From Streptomyces sp. SID9727 (GTDB lineage Bacteria > Actinomycetota > Actinomycetes > Streptomycetales > Streptomycetaceae), in NCBI RefSeq assembly GCF_010550605.1, contig NZ_JAAGNI010000261.1, positions 1 through 64,000 on the forward strand: DNA of 64,000 nt, in the 5' to 3' direction. The translations under genes and the position numbers were made by a program. The notes under the pieces are model-generated. The model was not told where the DNA came from. It was given only the letters and a program-made list of their open reading frames with translations, and made no database searches. Below are positions 28,504 through 35,837 of the stretch, piece after piece (the first letter of the stretch is position 1; every line of letters starts with the position of its first letter).

Positions 28504-29259
28504 GTGACGTCTCTCGACAAGCCGACGTCCGACACGGACCGCACCACCGACCAGCAGGAGGCCGACAGCAGGGCGGTCACCGAGGCCGCGCTCTTCGAAG
28601 CCTTCGGCGGCGTGAGGGGCATGGTGGAGACGGTTCTCCCCGGGCTGCTCTTCGTCACGATCTTCACCATCAACAAGAACCTCACCGCCTCGGCCATCGC
28701 GGCCCTGGCGATGTCGCTGGCGCTCGTGGTCGTGCGGCTGGTCCGCAAGGACACCGTCAAGCACGCCTTCAGCGGCGTCTTCGGCGTGGCGTTCGGTGTG
28801 GTCTTCGCCAAGATGACGGGCAACGCCAAGGACTTCTACCTCCCGGGCATGCTCTACACCCTGGGCCTCGCCCTGGCCTACCTGGTCAGCGCCGTCGCCG
28901 GCCTGCCGCTGATCGGCCTCATCCTGGGCCCGGTGTTCAAGGAGAACCTCTCCTGGCGCACCCGCAACCCCGGCCGCAAGAAGGCGTACACCAAGGCCAG
29001 CTACGCCTGGGGGCTGATCCTGCTCGCCAAGTGCGCGGTCCTCTTCCCGCTGTACTGGTGGGCCGACACCACCCAGCTCGGCTGGGTGCTGGTCGCCCTG
29101 AAGATCCCGCCGTTCCTGCTCGCGGTCTACCTGACCTGGGTCTTCCTCGCCAAGGCACCGCCGCCCATCGACGTGTTCGCCGAGATGGAGGCGGAGGAGG
29201 AGGCCGAGAAGGCCCGTAAGGCGGCCGCCGCCGAAGCGGCCAGGGGCCAGGAGTTCTGA
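28504..29259 (+). CDS. DUF3159 membrane protein
   Basis: A 251-residue integral membrane protein with about six helices, including VLPGLLFVTIFTINKNL, AIAALAMSLALVVVRLV, AFSGVFGVAFGVVFAKM and GMLYTLGLALAYLVSAV. The C-terminus is a long charged helix rich in Ala/Glu/Lys. The family is found with the OB-fold gene in many actinobacteria, often near potassium-uptake genes. Function unknown. It starts at GTG 28504. Confidence 0.88.
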   Translation: MTSLDKPTSDTDRTTDQQEADSRAVTEAALFEAFGGVRGMVETVLPGLLFVTIFTINKNLTASAIAALAMSLALVVVRLVRKDTVKHAFSGVFGVAFGVVFAKMTGNAKDFYLPGMLYTLGLALAYLVSAVAGLPLIGLILGPVFKENLSWRTRNPGRKKAYTKASYAWGLILLAKCAVLFPLYWWADTTQLGWVLVALKIPPFLLAVYLTWVFLAKAPPPIDVFAEMEAEEEAEKARKAAAAEAARGQEF

Positions 29260-29265
29260 ACGTAC

Positions 29266-29304
29266 GAGAGGGGCCCCGTCACCGCTGGTGACGGGGCCCC
29301 TCTC
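29266..29304. terminator. Bidirectional hairpin terminator
   Basis: An 18-bp perfect stem (GAGAGGGGCCCCGTCACC and complement) closes a GCT loop. It lies between the convergent DUF3159 and trkA genes. Confidence 0.85.
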
Positions 29305-29311
29305 ACATGCG

Positions 29312-29989
29312 CTACGCCTCCGGGTCGCCCCGGCGCACCGACAGCAGGTCCTCCAACTGCTCCTCGCGCGCCTGCGCGGCGACGAACAGCAGCTCGTCAC
29401 CGGCCTCCAGGCTCTCCTCCGGGCTCGGCGTCAGCACCCGCTGACCCCGGATGATCGTCACCAGCGAGGTGTCCTCCGGCCAGGCGACCTCCCCGACCTG
29501 GGTGCCCGCCAGCGCCGACTCCGGCGGCAGGGTCAGCTCCACCAGGTTCGCGTCGCCGTGGCTGAAGCGCAGCAGCCGGACCAGATCGCCGACGCTCACC
29601 GCCTCCTCGACCAGCGCCGACATCAGACGCGGCGTGGACACCGCCACATCGACGCCCCACGACTCGTTGAACAGCCACTCGTTCTTCGGGTTGTTCACCC
29701 GGGCGACGACCCTCGGCACGCCGTACTCGGTCTTGGCCAGCAGCGAGACGACCAGGTTCACCTTGTCATCGCCCGTGGCCGCGATCACGACGTTGCAGCG
29801 CTGGAGCGCCGCCTCGTCCAGCGACGTGATCTCACAGGCGTCCGCGAGCAGCCACTCGGCCATCGGCACCCGCTCCACCGAGATGGCGGTCGGCGCCTTG
29901 TCCACGAGCAGCACCTCGTGCCCGTTCTCCAGCAGCTCGCCCGCGATGGAACGCCCCACCGCACCGGCCCCGGCAATCGCGACACGCAT
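29312..29989 (-). CDS. TrkA-family potassium-uptake regulatory protein (second copy)
   Basis: A 225-residue cytosolic RCK protein. The RCK_N Rossmann domain starts MRVAIAGAGAVGRSIAGELLENGHEVLLVD (in parts) and binds NAD(H) or ATP. The RCK_C domain begins about residue 145 (VELTLPPESALAGTQVGEV). Such proteins gate Trk/Ktr-type channels or serve other K+ transporters. The ATG at 29989 overlaps the stop of the upstream paralogue, so the two are coupled. This pair matches the actinobacterial CeoB/CeoC arrangement. Confidence 0.92.
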   Translation of the reverse strand: MRVAIAGAGAVGRSIAGELLENGHEVLLVDKAPTAISVERVPMAEWLLADACEITSLDEAALQRCNVVIAATGDDKVNLVVSLLAKTEYGVPRVVARVNNPKNEWLFNESWGVDVAVSTPRLMSALVEEAVSVGDLVRLLRFSHGDANLVELTLPPESALAGTQVGEVAWPEDTSLVTIIRGQRVLTPSPEESLEAGDELLFVAAQAREEQLEDLLSVRRGDPEA

Positions 29990-30657
29990 CAGTGACCGTC
30001 CTCCTCGGGGCCCTCGGCGAAGGCCGCCTCGACCTTCGCGATCTCGTCCGTGCGCATCATCACGTGGACGAGGTCGCCCTCCTGGAGCACCGTCTGCGAC
30101 GACGGCAGTATGGCTTCGCCCAACCGGGTGAGGAAGGCGACGCGCACGCCCGTCTCCTCCTGGAGCGTGCTGATCTTGTGGCCGATCCAGGACGGCGTGG
30201 TGTGCACCTCCGCGAGCTGCACCCCGCCGCTCGGATCGCGCCACAGCGGCTCCGCGCCCGACGGCAGCAGCCGGCGCAGCATCTGGTCCGCCGTCCAGCG
30301 CACCGTCGCGACCGTCGGGATGCCGAGACGCTGGTACACCTCGGCGCGCCGGGGGTCGTAGATGCGGGCCGCGACGTTCTCGATGCCGAACATCTCGCGC
30401 GCCACGCGGGCCGCGATGATGTTGGAGTTGTCGCCGGAGCTCACCGCCGCGAACGCGCCGGCCTCCTCGATCCCCGCCTCGCGCAGCGTGTCCTGGTCGA
30501 ACCCGACCCCGGTGACGCGACGGCCGCCGAACCCGGAACCGAGTCGCCGGAACGCCGTGGGGTCCTGGTCGATGACGGCGACCGTGTGCCCCTGCTGCTC
30601 CAGGGTCTGCGCGAGAGCGGCTCCCACTCGCCCGCAGCCCATGATGACGATGTGCAC
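29989..30657 (-). CDS. TrkA-family potassium-uptake regulatory protein (first copy)
   Basis: A 222-residue RCK protein, paralogue of the next gene. RCK_N starts MHIVIMGCGRVGAALAQTLE, with the Asp binding the ribose (VAVIDQD) and SSGDNSNIIAARVARE. RCK_C follows from about 135 (VQLAEVHTTPSWIGHKIS). It diverges from the KimA-like permease gene, so all three genes probably act in one potassium-uptake unit. Confidence 0.92.
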   Translation of the reverse strand: MHIVIMGCGRVGAALAQTLEQQGHTVAVIDQDPTAFRRLGSGFGGRRVTGVGFDQDTLREAGIEEAGAFAAVSSGDNSNIIAARVAREMFGIENVAARIYDPRRAEVYQRLGIPTVATVRWTADQMLRRLLPSGAEPLWRDPSGGVQLAEVHTTPSWIGHKISTLQEETGVRVAFLTRLGEAILPSSQTVLQEGDLVHVMMRTDEIAKVEAAFAEGPEEDGH

Positions 30658-30988
30658 CTTGCGCCTACCTCGCAGTCCTGGTCTTCCGGCTGACCTGCGA
30701 AAACACCCTGCTCACACTCTTTCCTCGGCTGGCCGGGCAGACAACGGGGCAACGGGATGTCCCGTCGCCCGGTTACGAGCTTATGCGGCGCGGGCCGCGT
30801 CGCCTCATCCGAGTGTGCGCATCCCGGTGAGGGTGTGGCAAAGACGACGTGCCCGGGGCGCCTCCCGGCGGCGCGGCGCAAGGATTGCGTTAAGGATTCC
30901 GTGGCGTTTCCGGCCGAGTGCAGGAGATTGGCGGGCCACGCCCGTGCGGCGGGGGCGGGGCCCATACGGAACCCTTACGATCCTCTGC
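30658..30988. other. Divergent intergenic region, trkA pair / KimA-like permease
   Basis: 331 bp between divergent K+ genes. I searched it for the conserved G-rich and GC-box segments of the c-di-AMP (ydaO) riboswitch and saw none. A -10-like TACGAT at 30976-30981 lies only seven bases before the permease GTG, pointing to a leaderless mRNA. No gene is visible. Confidence 0.55.
30976..30981 (+). promoter_or_regulatory. -10 element of a probably leaderless promoter
   Basis: TACGAT matches the Streptomyces -10 pattern and ends seven bases before the GTG at 30989. Transcription would begin at or next to the start codon, and no ribosome site precedes that codon. Confidence 0.5.
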
Positions 30989-33037
30989 GTGTCCAAACTG
31001 ACCGACGTGCCCAAACGGATCCTGATCGGACGGGCCCTGCGCAGCGACAAGCTGGGGGAGACGCTCCTCCCCAAACGCATCGCCCTCCCCGTCTTCGCAT
31101 CCGACCCGCTGTCCTCGGTGGCGTACGCACCCGGAGAAGTCCTCCTCGTGCTGTCCATCGCGGGTGTGTCGGCGTACCACTTCAGTCCCTGGATCGCGGT
31201 CGCGGTCGTGGTCCTGATGTTCACGGTCGTCGCCTCCTACCGGCAGAACGTCCACGCCTACCCGAGCGGCGGCGGCGACTACGAGGTCGCCACCACCAAC
31301 CTCGGTCCCAAGGCCGGGCTGACCGTCGCCAGCGCCCTGCTGGTCGACTACGTCCTGACCGTGGCCGTGTCGATCGCCTCAGGCGTGGAGAACCTCGGCT
31401 CCGCGATCCCCTTCGTCGTCGAGCACAAGACGGGGTGCGCGGTCGCCGCCATCGTCCTGCTGACCCTGATGAACCTGCGCGGGGTCAAGGAATCCGGCAA
31501 GCTCTTCGCCATCCCCACCTACCTCTTCGTGGCAGGCGTCTTCATCATGATCGTCTGGGGCGCCTTCCGCGGACTGGTCCTCGGCGACACCATGCACGCC
31601 CCCACCTCCGGTTACACGATCAAGGCCGAGCACCAGGGCCTGGCCGGATTCGCGCTCGTCTTCCTGCTGCTGCGGGCCTTCTCCTCCGGCTGTGCGGCGC
31701 TCACCGGGGTCGAGGCGATCAGCAACGGCGTGCCCGCGTTCCGCAAGCCGAAGAGCAAGAACGCCGCGACCACGCTCGCGATGATGGGTCTGCTCGCCGT
31801 CACCATGTTCTGCGGCATCATCGGCCTCGCCATGGCCACCGACGTCAAGATGGCGGAGAACCCGGCGAAGGACCTGATCAGCAACGGCAGCCCGGTCGGC
31901 GCGGGCTTCGTCCAGGACCCGGTCATCTCGCAGGTCGCGGCCGCGGTCTTCGGCGACGGCACGTTCTTCTTCGTCATCCTCGCCGCCGCCACCGCCCTCG
32001 TCCTCTTCCTGGCCGCGAACACCGCGTACAACGGCTTCCCGCTCCTCGGCTCGATCCTCGCCCAGGACCGCTACCTGCCCCGCCAGCTGCACACCCGCGG
32101 CGACCGGCTCGCCTTCTCCAACGGCATCGTGCTGCTGGCCGGCGCCGCGATCCTGCTGGTCGTGATCTACGGGGCCGACTCGACCCGGCTCATCCAGCTG
32201 TACATCGTCGGCGTGTTCGTCTCCTTCACGCTCAGCCAGACCGGCATGGTCCGGCACTGGAACCGCCATCTGGCCGTCGAGAAGGACCAGGCCAAGCGCC
32301 GCCACATGATCCGCTCCCGGGCGATCAACACCTTCGGCGCCTTCTTCACCGGTCTGGTGCTCGTCGTCGTCCTCGCCACGAAGTTCACCCACGGCGCCTG
32401 GGTCGCGCTGCTCGGCATGGTCATCTTCTTCGGCACGATGACCGCGATCCGCAAGCACTACGACCGGGTCGCCGAGGAGATCGCCGCCGACGAGACGGCG
32501 CCGGACGAGTCGATCCGCCCCTCCCGGGTCCACTCGATCGTCCTGGTCTCCAAGCTCCACCGCCCCACCCTGCGCGCGCTCGCCTACGCCAAGCTGATCC
32601 GCACGGACCACCTGGAGGCGCTCTCCATCAGCGTGGACCCGGCCGAGACGAAGGCGCTCAGGGAGGACTGGGAGCGGCGCGGCATCAACGTACCGCTGAA
32701 GATCCTCGACTCCCCGTACCGCGAGGTGACCCGCCCGGTCATCGAGTACGTCAAGAGCCTGCGCCGGGAGAGCCCGCGCGACGTCGTGAGCGTCTACATC
32801 CCCGAGTACGTCGTCGGGCACTGGTACGAGCACCTGCTGCACAACCAGAGCGCCCTCAGGCTCAAGGGCCGGCTGCTCTTCACCCCCGGTGTGATGGTCA
32901 CCTCGGTCCCGTACCAGCTGGAGTCCTCCGAAGCCGCGAAGAAGCGCGCCCGCAAGCGGGCCGACTGGAGCGCTCCGGGTTCGGTGCGCCGGGGCCCGGT
33001 GGAGCGCAAGCACAAGGAACCGACGCCGAAGGGCTGA
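30989..33037 (+). CDS. KimA-like APC-superfamily potassium permease
   Basis: A 682-residue transporter with about 12 helices and a cytosolic C-terminal domain of about 200 residues. Many segments match Bacillus KimA (YdaO), a high-affinity K+ symporter, as I recall it: DPLSSVAYAPGE, SYRQNVHAYPSGGGDY, LLVDYVLTVAVSIASG, FSSGCAALTGVEAISNG, ANTAYNGFPLLGS and HNQSALRLKGRLLF. The C-terminal domain (HSIVLVSKLHRPTLRALAYAK) is Usp-like, the part that binds c-di-AMP in KimA. GTG 30989 has no ribosome site. Databases would often call it an amino-acid permease. The adjacent trkA genes favour potassium. Confidence 0.85.
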   Translation: MSKLTDVPKRILIGRALRSDKLGETLLPKRIALPVFASDPLSSVAYAPGEVLLVLSIAGVSAYHFSPWIAVAVVVLMFTVVASYRQNVHAYPSGGGDYEVATTNLGPKAGLTVASALLVDYVLTVAVSIASGVENLGSAIPFVVEHKTGCAVAAIVLLTLMNLRGVKESGKLFAIPTYLFVAGVFIMIVWGAFRGLVLGDTMHAPTSGYTIKAEHQGLAGFALVFLLLRAFSSGCAALTGVEAISNGVPAFRKPKSKNAATTLAMMGLLAVTMFCGIIGLAMATDVKMAENPAKDLISNGSPVGAGFVQDPVISQVAAAVFGDGTFFFVILAAATALVLFLAANTAYNGFPLLGSILAQDRYLPRQLHTRGDRLAFSNGIVLLAGAAILLVVIYGADSTRLIQLYIVGVFVSFTLSQTGMVRHWNRHLAVEKDQAKRRHMIRSRAINTFGAFFTGLVLVVVLATKFTHGAWVALLGMVIFFGTMTAIRKHYDRVAEEIAADETAPDESIRPSRVHSIVLVSKLHRPTLRALAYAKLIRTDHLEALSISVDPAETKALREDWERRGINVPLKILDSPYREVTRPVIEYVKSLRRESPRDVVSVYIPEYVVGHWYEHLLHNQSALRLKGRLLFTPGVMVTSVPYQLESSEAAKKRARKRADWSAPGSVRRGPVERKHKEPTPKG

Positions 33038-33147
33038 GCCGGGGGACCGCCGCGGGTGGTCGGCGGGCGGACGACACGCACGTAGACTCGTAGGTTGTTG
33101 TCGTCCGCCCGCGGACCGTCCCCTTCCCTCCCTGGAGCCATCCCCTC

Positions 33148-34503
33148 ATGCAGAACGAATCCACGTCGCCGCAGACCGGGGAGACACAGCCGGAGTCGCT
33201 GGTCGGGCGGGAGTACGAGGTCGAGGTCGGCCCGGTCGCGCACGGCGGGCACTGCATCGCCCGCACGGACGAGGGCCGCGTGCTGTTCGTGCGCCACACG
33301 CTGCCGGGCGAGAAGGTGGTCGCCCGGATCACCGACGGCTCCGAGGACTCGCGCTTCCTGCGCGCGGACGCGGTGGAGATCATCGAGGCGTCCAAGGACC
33401 GGGTGCCGGCCCCGTGCCCCTTCGCCGGCCCCGGCAAGTGCGGCGGCTGCGACTGGCAGCACGCCAAGCCGGGCGCCCAGCGCCGCCTGAAGGGCGAGGT
33501 CATCGCCGAACAGCTCCAGCGCCTCGCGGGCCTCACCCCGGAGGAGGCGGGCTGGGACGGCACGGTCATGCCGGCCGAGGGCGACAAGGTCCCGGCGGGC
33601 GAGGTGCCCGCCTGGCGCACCCGCGTCCAGTACGCGATCGACGAGGACGGCCGGGTCGGGCTGCGCAAGCACCGCTCGCACGACATCGAGATCATCGACC
33701 ACTGCATGATCGCCGCGCCCGGAGTCTCCGAGCTGGGCGTCGAGCAGCAGGACTGGCCCCAGATGGCCACGGTGGAGGCCATCGCCGCCACCGGCTCCCA
33801 CGACCGCCAGGTCATCCTCACCCCCCGCCCGGGCGGCCGTCTGCCCCTGGTCGAGCTCGACAAGCCGGTCTCCGTCCTCCGCGTGGACGAACGCGACGGC
33901 GGCGTGCACCGGGTCCACGGCCGCGGCTTCGTCCGCGAGCGCGCCGACGACCGCACGTACCGCGTCGGCTCCGGCGGCTTCTGGCAGGTCCACCCCCAGG
34001 CCGCGAACACCCTGGTCCGCGCGGTCATGCAGGGCCTCCTGCCCCGTAAGAACGACACCGCCCTGGACCTCTACTGCGGCGTCGGCCTCTTCGCCGGCGC
34101 CATCGGCCAGCGCATCGGCGAGAAGGGCGCGGTCCTCGGCATCGAGTCCGGCAAGCGCGCGGTCGAGGACGCCCGCCACAACCTGGCGGACCTGGACCGC
34201 GTCCGCATCGAACACGGCAAGGTCGACCAGGTCCTGCCCCGCACCGGCATCACCGAGTGCGACCTCATCGTCCTGGACCCGCCCCGCGCGGGCGCCGGCA
34301 AGGCCACGGTGAAGCAGCTGGTCGGGCTGGGGGCGCGCCGGATCGCCTACGTGGCCTGCGACCCGGCGGCGCTGGCACGGGACCTGGGGTACTTCCGGGA
34401 CGGGGGGTACCGGGTGCGGACGCTGCGGGCGTTCGATCTGTTCCCGATGACGCACCATGTCGAGTGCGTGGCGATCCTGGAGCCGGTGAAGAAGGACGCC
34501 TGA
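33148..34503 (+). CDS. TRAM-domain, TrmA/RlmD-type 5-methyluridine RNA methyltransferase
   Basis: A 451-residue SAM-dependent RNA m5U methyltransferase. The N-terminal TRAM domain (residues 20-80) is followed by the iron-sulfur Cys cluster region (CPFAGPGKCGGCDWQH, about 91-106). The Rossmann domain contains LDLYCGVGLFAGAIG, LIVLDPPRAG and the catalytic Cys in YVACDPAALARDLGYF. The C-terminus reads DLFPMTHHVECVAILEPVKKDA. The last codons (from about 34441) are the insertion target of the downstream island, since a second diverged copy of them occurs at 51,965. The gene itself is intact. Confidence 0.93.
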   Translation: MQNESTSPQTGETQPESLVGREYEVEVGPVAHGGHCIARTDEGRVLFVRHTLPGEKVVARITDGSEDSRFLRADAVEIIEASKDRVPAPCPFAGPGKCGGCDWQHAKPGAQRRLKGEVIAEQLQRLAGLTPEEAGWDGTVMPAEGDKVPAGEVPAWRTRVQYAIDEDGRVGLRKHRSHDIEIIDHCMIAAPGVSELGVEQQDWPQMATVEAIAATGSHDRQVILTPRPGGRLPLVELDKPVSVLRVDERDGGVHRVHGRGFVRERADDRTYRVGSGGFWQVHPQAANTLVRAVMQGLLPRKNDTALDLYCGVGLFAGAIGQRIGEKGAVLGIESGKRAVEDARHNLADLDRVRIEHGKVDQVLPRTGITECDLIVLDPPRAGAGKATVKQLVGLGARRIAYVACDPAALARDLGYFRDGGYRVRTLRAFDLFPMTHHVECVAILEPVKKDA

Positions 34504-34513
34504 CCTGCGGTTT
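34441..34513 (+). repeat. Left island boundary (intact methyltransferase 3' end, att-like)
   Basis: The stretch encoding FPMTHHVECVAILEPVKKDA, the TGA stop and the next ten bases. It ends in the core GCCTGACCTGCGGTTT (34498-34513), which is repeated exactly at 34587-34602. A diverged copy of the whole block lies at 51965-52035. Integration at the 3' end of a gene with restoration of its reading frame is typical of tyrosine-recombinase elements. Confidence 0.65.
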
Positions 34514-34586
34514 TCTTGATCCGTCATCTGCTCGACGCGTTTCCGGGCGTGCAACGTGTGAAGGGTGGCGCTGCCTGCCGGAAGCA

Positions 34587-34602
34587 GCCTGACCTGCGGT
34601 TT
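34587..34602 (+). repeat. Second exact copy of the att-like core
   Basis: GCCTGACCTGCGGTTT is identical to 34498-34513 and lies 89 bp downstream. The sequence before it (GTGGCG at 34565-34570, then GGAAGCA) faintly recalls the end of the methyltransferase gene. It may be a scar of an earlier insertion. Confidence 0.5.
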
Positions 34603-34656
34603 CAACAGGGGACGACGCCCCCTTGGCTAGCAGCATCAGAGCATTCCGCAGACTGT

Positions 34657-34673
34657 TGACGCTCAAATGACGC
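34657..34673 (+). repeat. TGACGC-N5-TGACGC pair, left end of island
   Basis: Two TGACGC hexamers at 34657 and 34668 with an 11-bp period, followed by ACGTT. The same arrangement occurs near the right end at 51864-51880. Helical spacing suggests a protein-binding site. Confidence 0.4.
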
Positions 34674-34692
34674 ACGTTCTGAAGCCGCATAT

Positions 34693-34738
34693 CGTCGGTC
34701 CGGCCGCGTCCACGGACGCGGCCGGACCGACGCTTTTG
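34693..34738 (+). terminator. Strong hairpin terminator
   Basis: A 19-bp perfect stem (CGTCGGTCCGGCCGCGTCC and complement) is followed by CTTTTGGG. It isolates the island cargo from the methyltransferase transcript. Confidence 0.8.
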
Positions 34739-34793
34739 GGTGTGGATCCGCAACCGGGTAGCGCTATGCTATTTTGAATGCCAAACTCGCCTC

Positions 34794-35072
34794 ATGGTTG
34801 ACGATGCTGACTTCCTCCCCGGAGACGGCCCCAGTAGCGGTATCTCTGTGTCCCTAACCGCCGGCACCCTGCAGGCCATCCGCGAACGGGTGGGCAGGCG
34901 CGGCGTATCCGCATATCTGGAGCGGGCCGCGCAGCGCCAGATCGAGCGCGACAACCTGGACGAGCTGATTGCAGAGTTTGACATGGTCCACGGCCCGGCC
35001 GATCCGGAGGCCGTGGCAGCCAAACGAGCCAAGCTCACCGGGTCTCAGCCCGGGGCCGAGGCTGCCGCGTGA
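34794..35072 (+). CDS. vapB: VapB/CopG-type antitoxin
   Basis: A 92-residue small protein from ATG 34794 with a ribbon-helix-helix-like N-terminus (ISVSLTAGTLQAIRERVGRRG) and a long charged helix (YLERAAQRQIERDNLDELIAEFDM). An unstructured C-terminal tail (AVAAKRAKLTG) would wrap the toxin. No good ribosome site precedes the ATG. The A+T-rich GCTATGCTATTTTGAATG just upstream probably contains the promoter -10. Its stop overlaps the toxin GTG (GTGA), the standard toxin-antitoxin arrangement. Confidence 0.82.
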   Translation: MVDDADFLPGDGPSSGISVSLTAGTLQAIRERVGRRGVSAYLERAAQRQIERDNLDELIAEFDMVHGPADPEAVAAKRAKLTGSQPGAEAAA

Positions 35073-35467
35073 GTGGTGCCCTGATCCTGGGCAGCGAGGG
35101 CTTGGCGAAGGCCGTTCAGCGAGACCGGGACGTCCATGAGTGGCTGACGGCAGCCCGCGAGGCGGACCTCCCAGTGATCACCTCGGCCGCCGTCCTCGTC
35201 GAGGTGATCCACCCGAGGATCAACGACGCTGCCCTGAAGTGGACCCTGTCCCGCCTGCGCGTGGAGCCGGTCACCCAAGCGATTGCCCAGTCTGCAGCGG
35301 ATCTCCTTCGGGCTGCTGGAGTCCATGGCCACAAGTACGCCATCGACGCCATGCTGTGCGCGACGGCCTTGGCCCATCCGGGCCGGGTAACGACTCTGAC
35401 CTCCGACGTGGAAGACATCGAGATGCTTACTGCGAAGCATCCGCGAGTGGTGGCCGAGAAGGTGTGA
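35069..35467 (+). CDS. vapC: PIN-domain protein (VapC-like toxin), first catalytic Asp missing
   Basis: A 132-residue PIN-domain protein. VapC enzymes cut RNA with a cluster of acidic residues. Visible here are the Glu in VLVEVIH, the Asp in YAIDAML and the Asp pair in TSDVED. The first strand, where the family has L-I-L-D, reads ALILGSEGL: the codon at 35090-35092 is GGC (Gly) instead of GAC (Asp). A single base change explains the loss, and it may inactivate the nuclease. The Streptomyces subfamily with LILDSEGL-like starts is otherwise well matched. Confidence 0.82.
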   Translation: MSGALILGSEGLAKAVQRDRDVHEWLTAAREADLPVITSAAVLVEVIHPRINDAALKWTLSRLRVEPVTQAIAQSAADLLRAAGVHGHKYAIDAMLCATALAHPGRVTTLTSDVEDIEMLTAKHPRVVAEKV

Positions 35468-35837
35468 CTCGACCGGCACACCCCCGGACGCTTTGGCCGA
35501 TGTCGGACGCGTGGCACGCGCCTACCTGTGCATTTTCACTCTGAAAGAGATGGTCTCCGGACGTCAGCTGCTCGGTTTTGATTTCCGGTGACCTAGGCCG
35601 CCGAGTGGGCCGGCACCAGTGTGGCCACTCCCGGCCACCTACGCACGCTGCATCTCCAGCCGGACCAAGGTCTTGGAACGCCGCATCGAGGCAGACCATG
35701 ACATCTCGGGCCTGTATGCCGCGGGATGCAGCTCCCCATGAAGCGCTCTTCTGGAAACCGATCTGATTCCGGTCTGCCGACCTGGGCTCTCGTAGCATGT
35801 GTAAGGTTCTAGCGCAGGACCGCGACTGGGGGCAGGG
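35468..35837. other. Gene-free stretch before the AIPR gene
   Basis: 370 bp with no supported reading frame, of mixed base composition. It presumably contains the promoter of the AIPR gene. No repeat or RNA fold stands out. Confidence 0.5.

Noticed and set aside
30658..30988. A c-di-AMP (ydaO) riboswitch upstream of the KimA-like gene
   Set aside because: The conserved segments of this riboswitch are not visible, and the likely promoter leaves no leader to fold.
34504..34793. A tRNA gene as the insertion site of the island
   Set aside because: No cloverleaf could be drawn at either boundary. The duplicated sequence is coding and matches the methyltransferase C-terminus.
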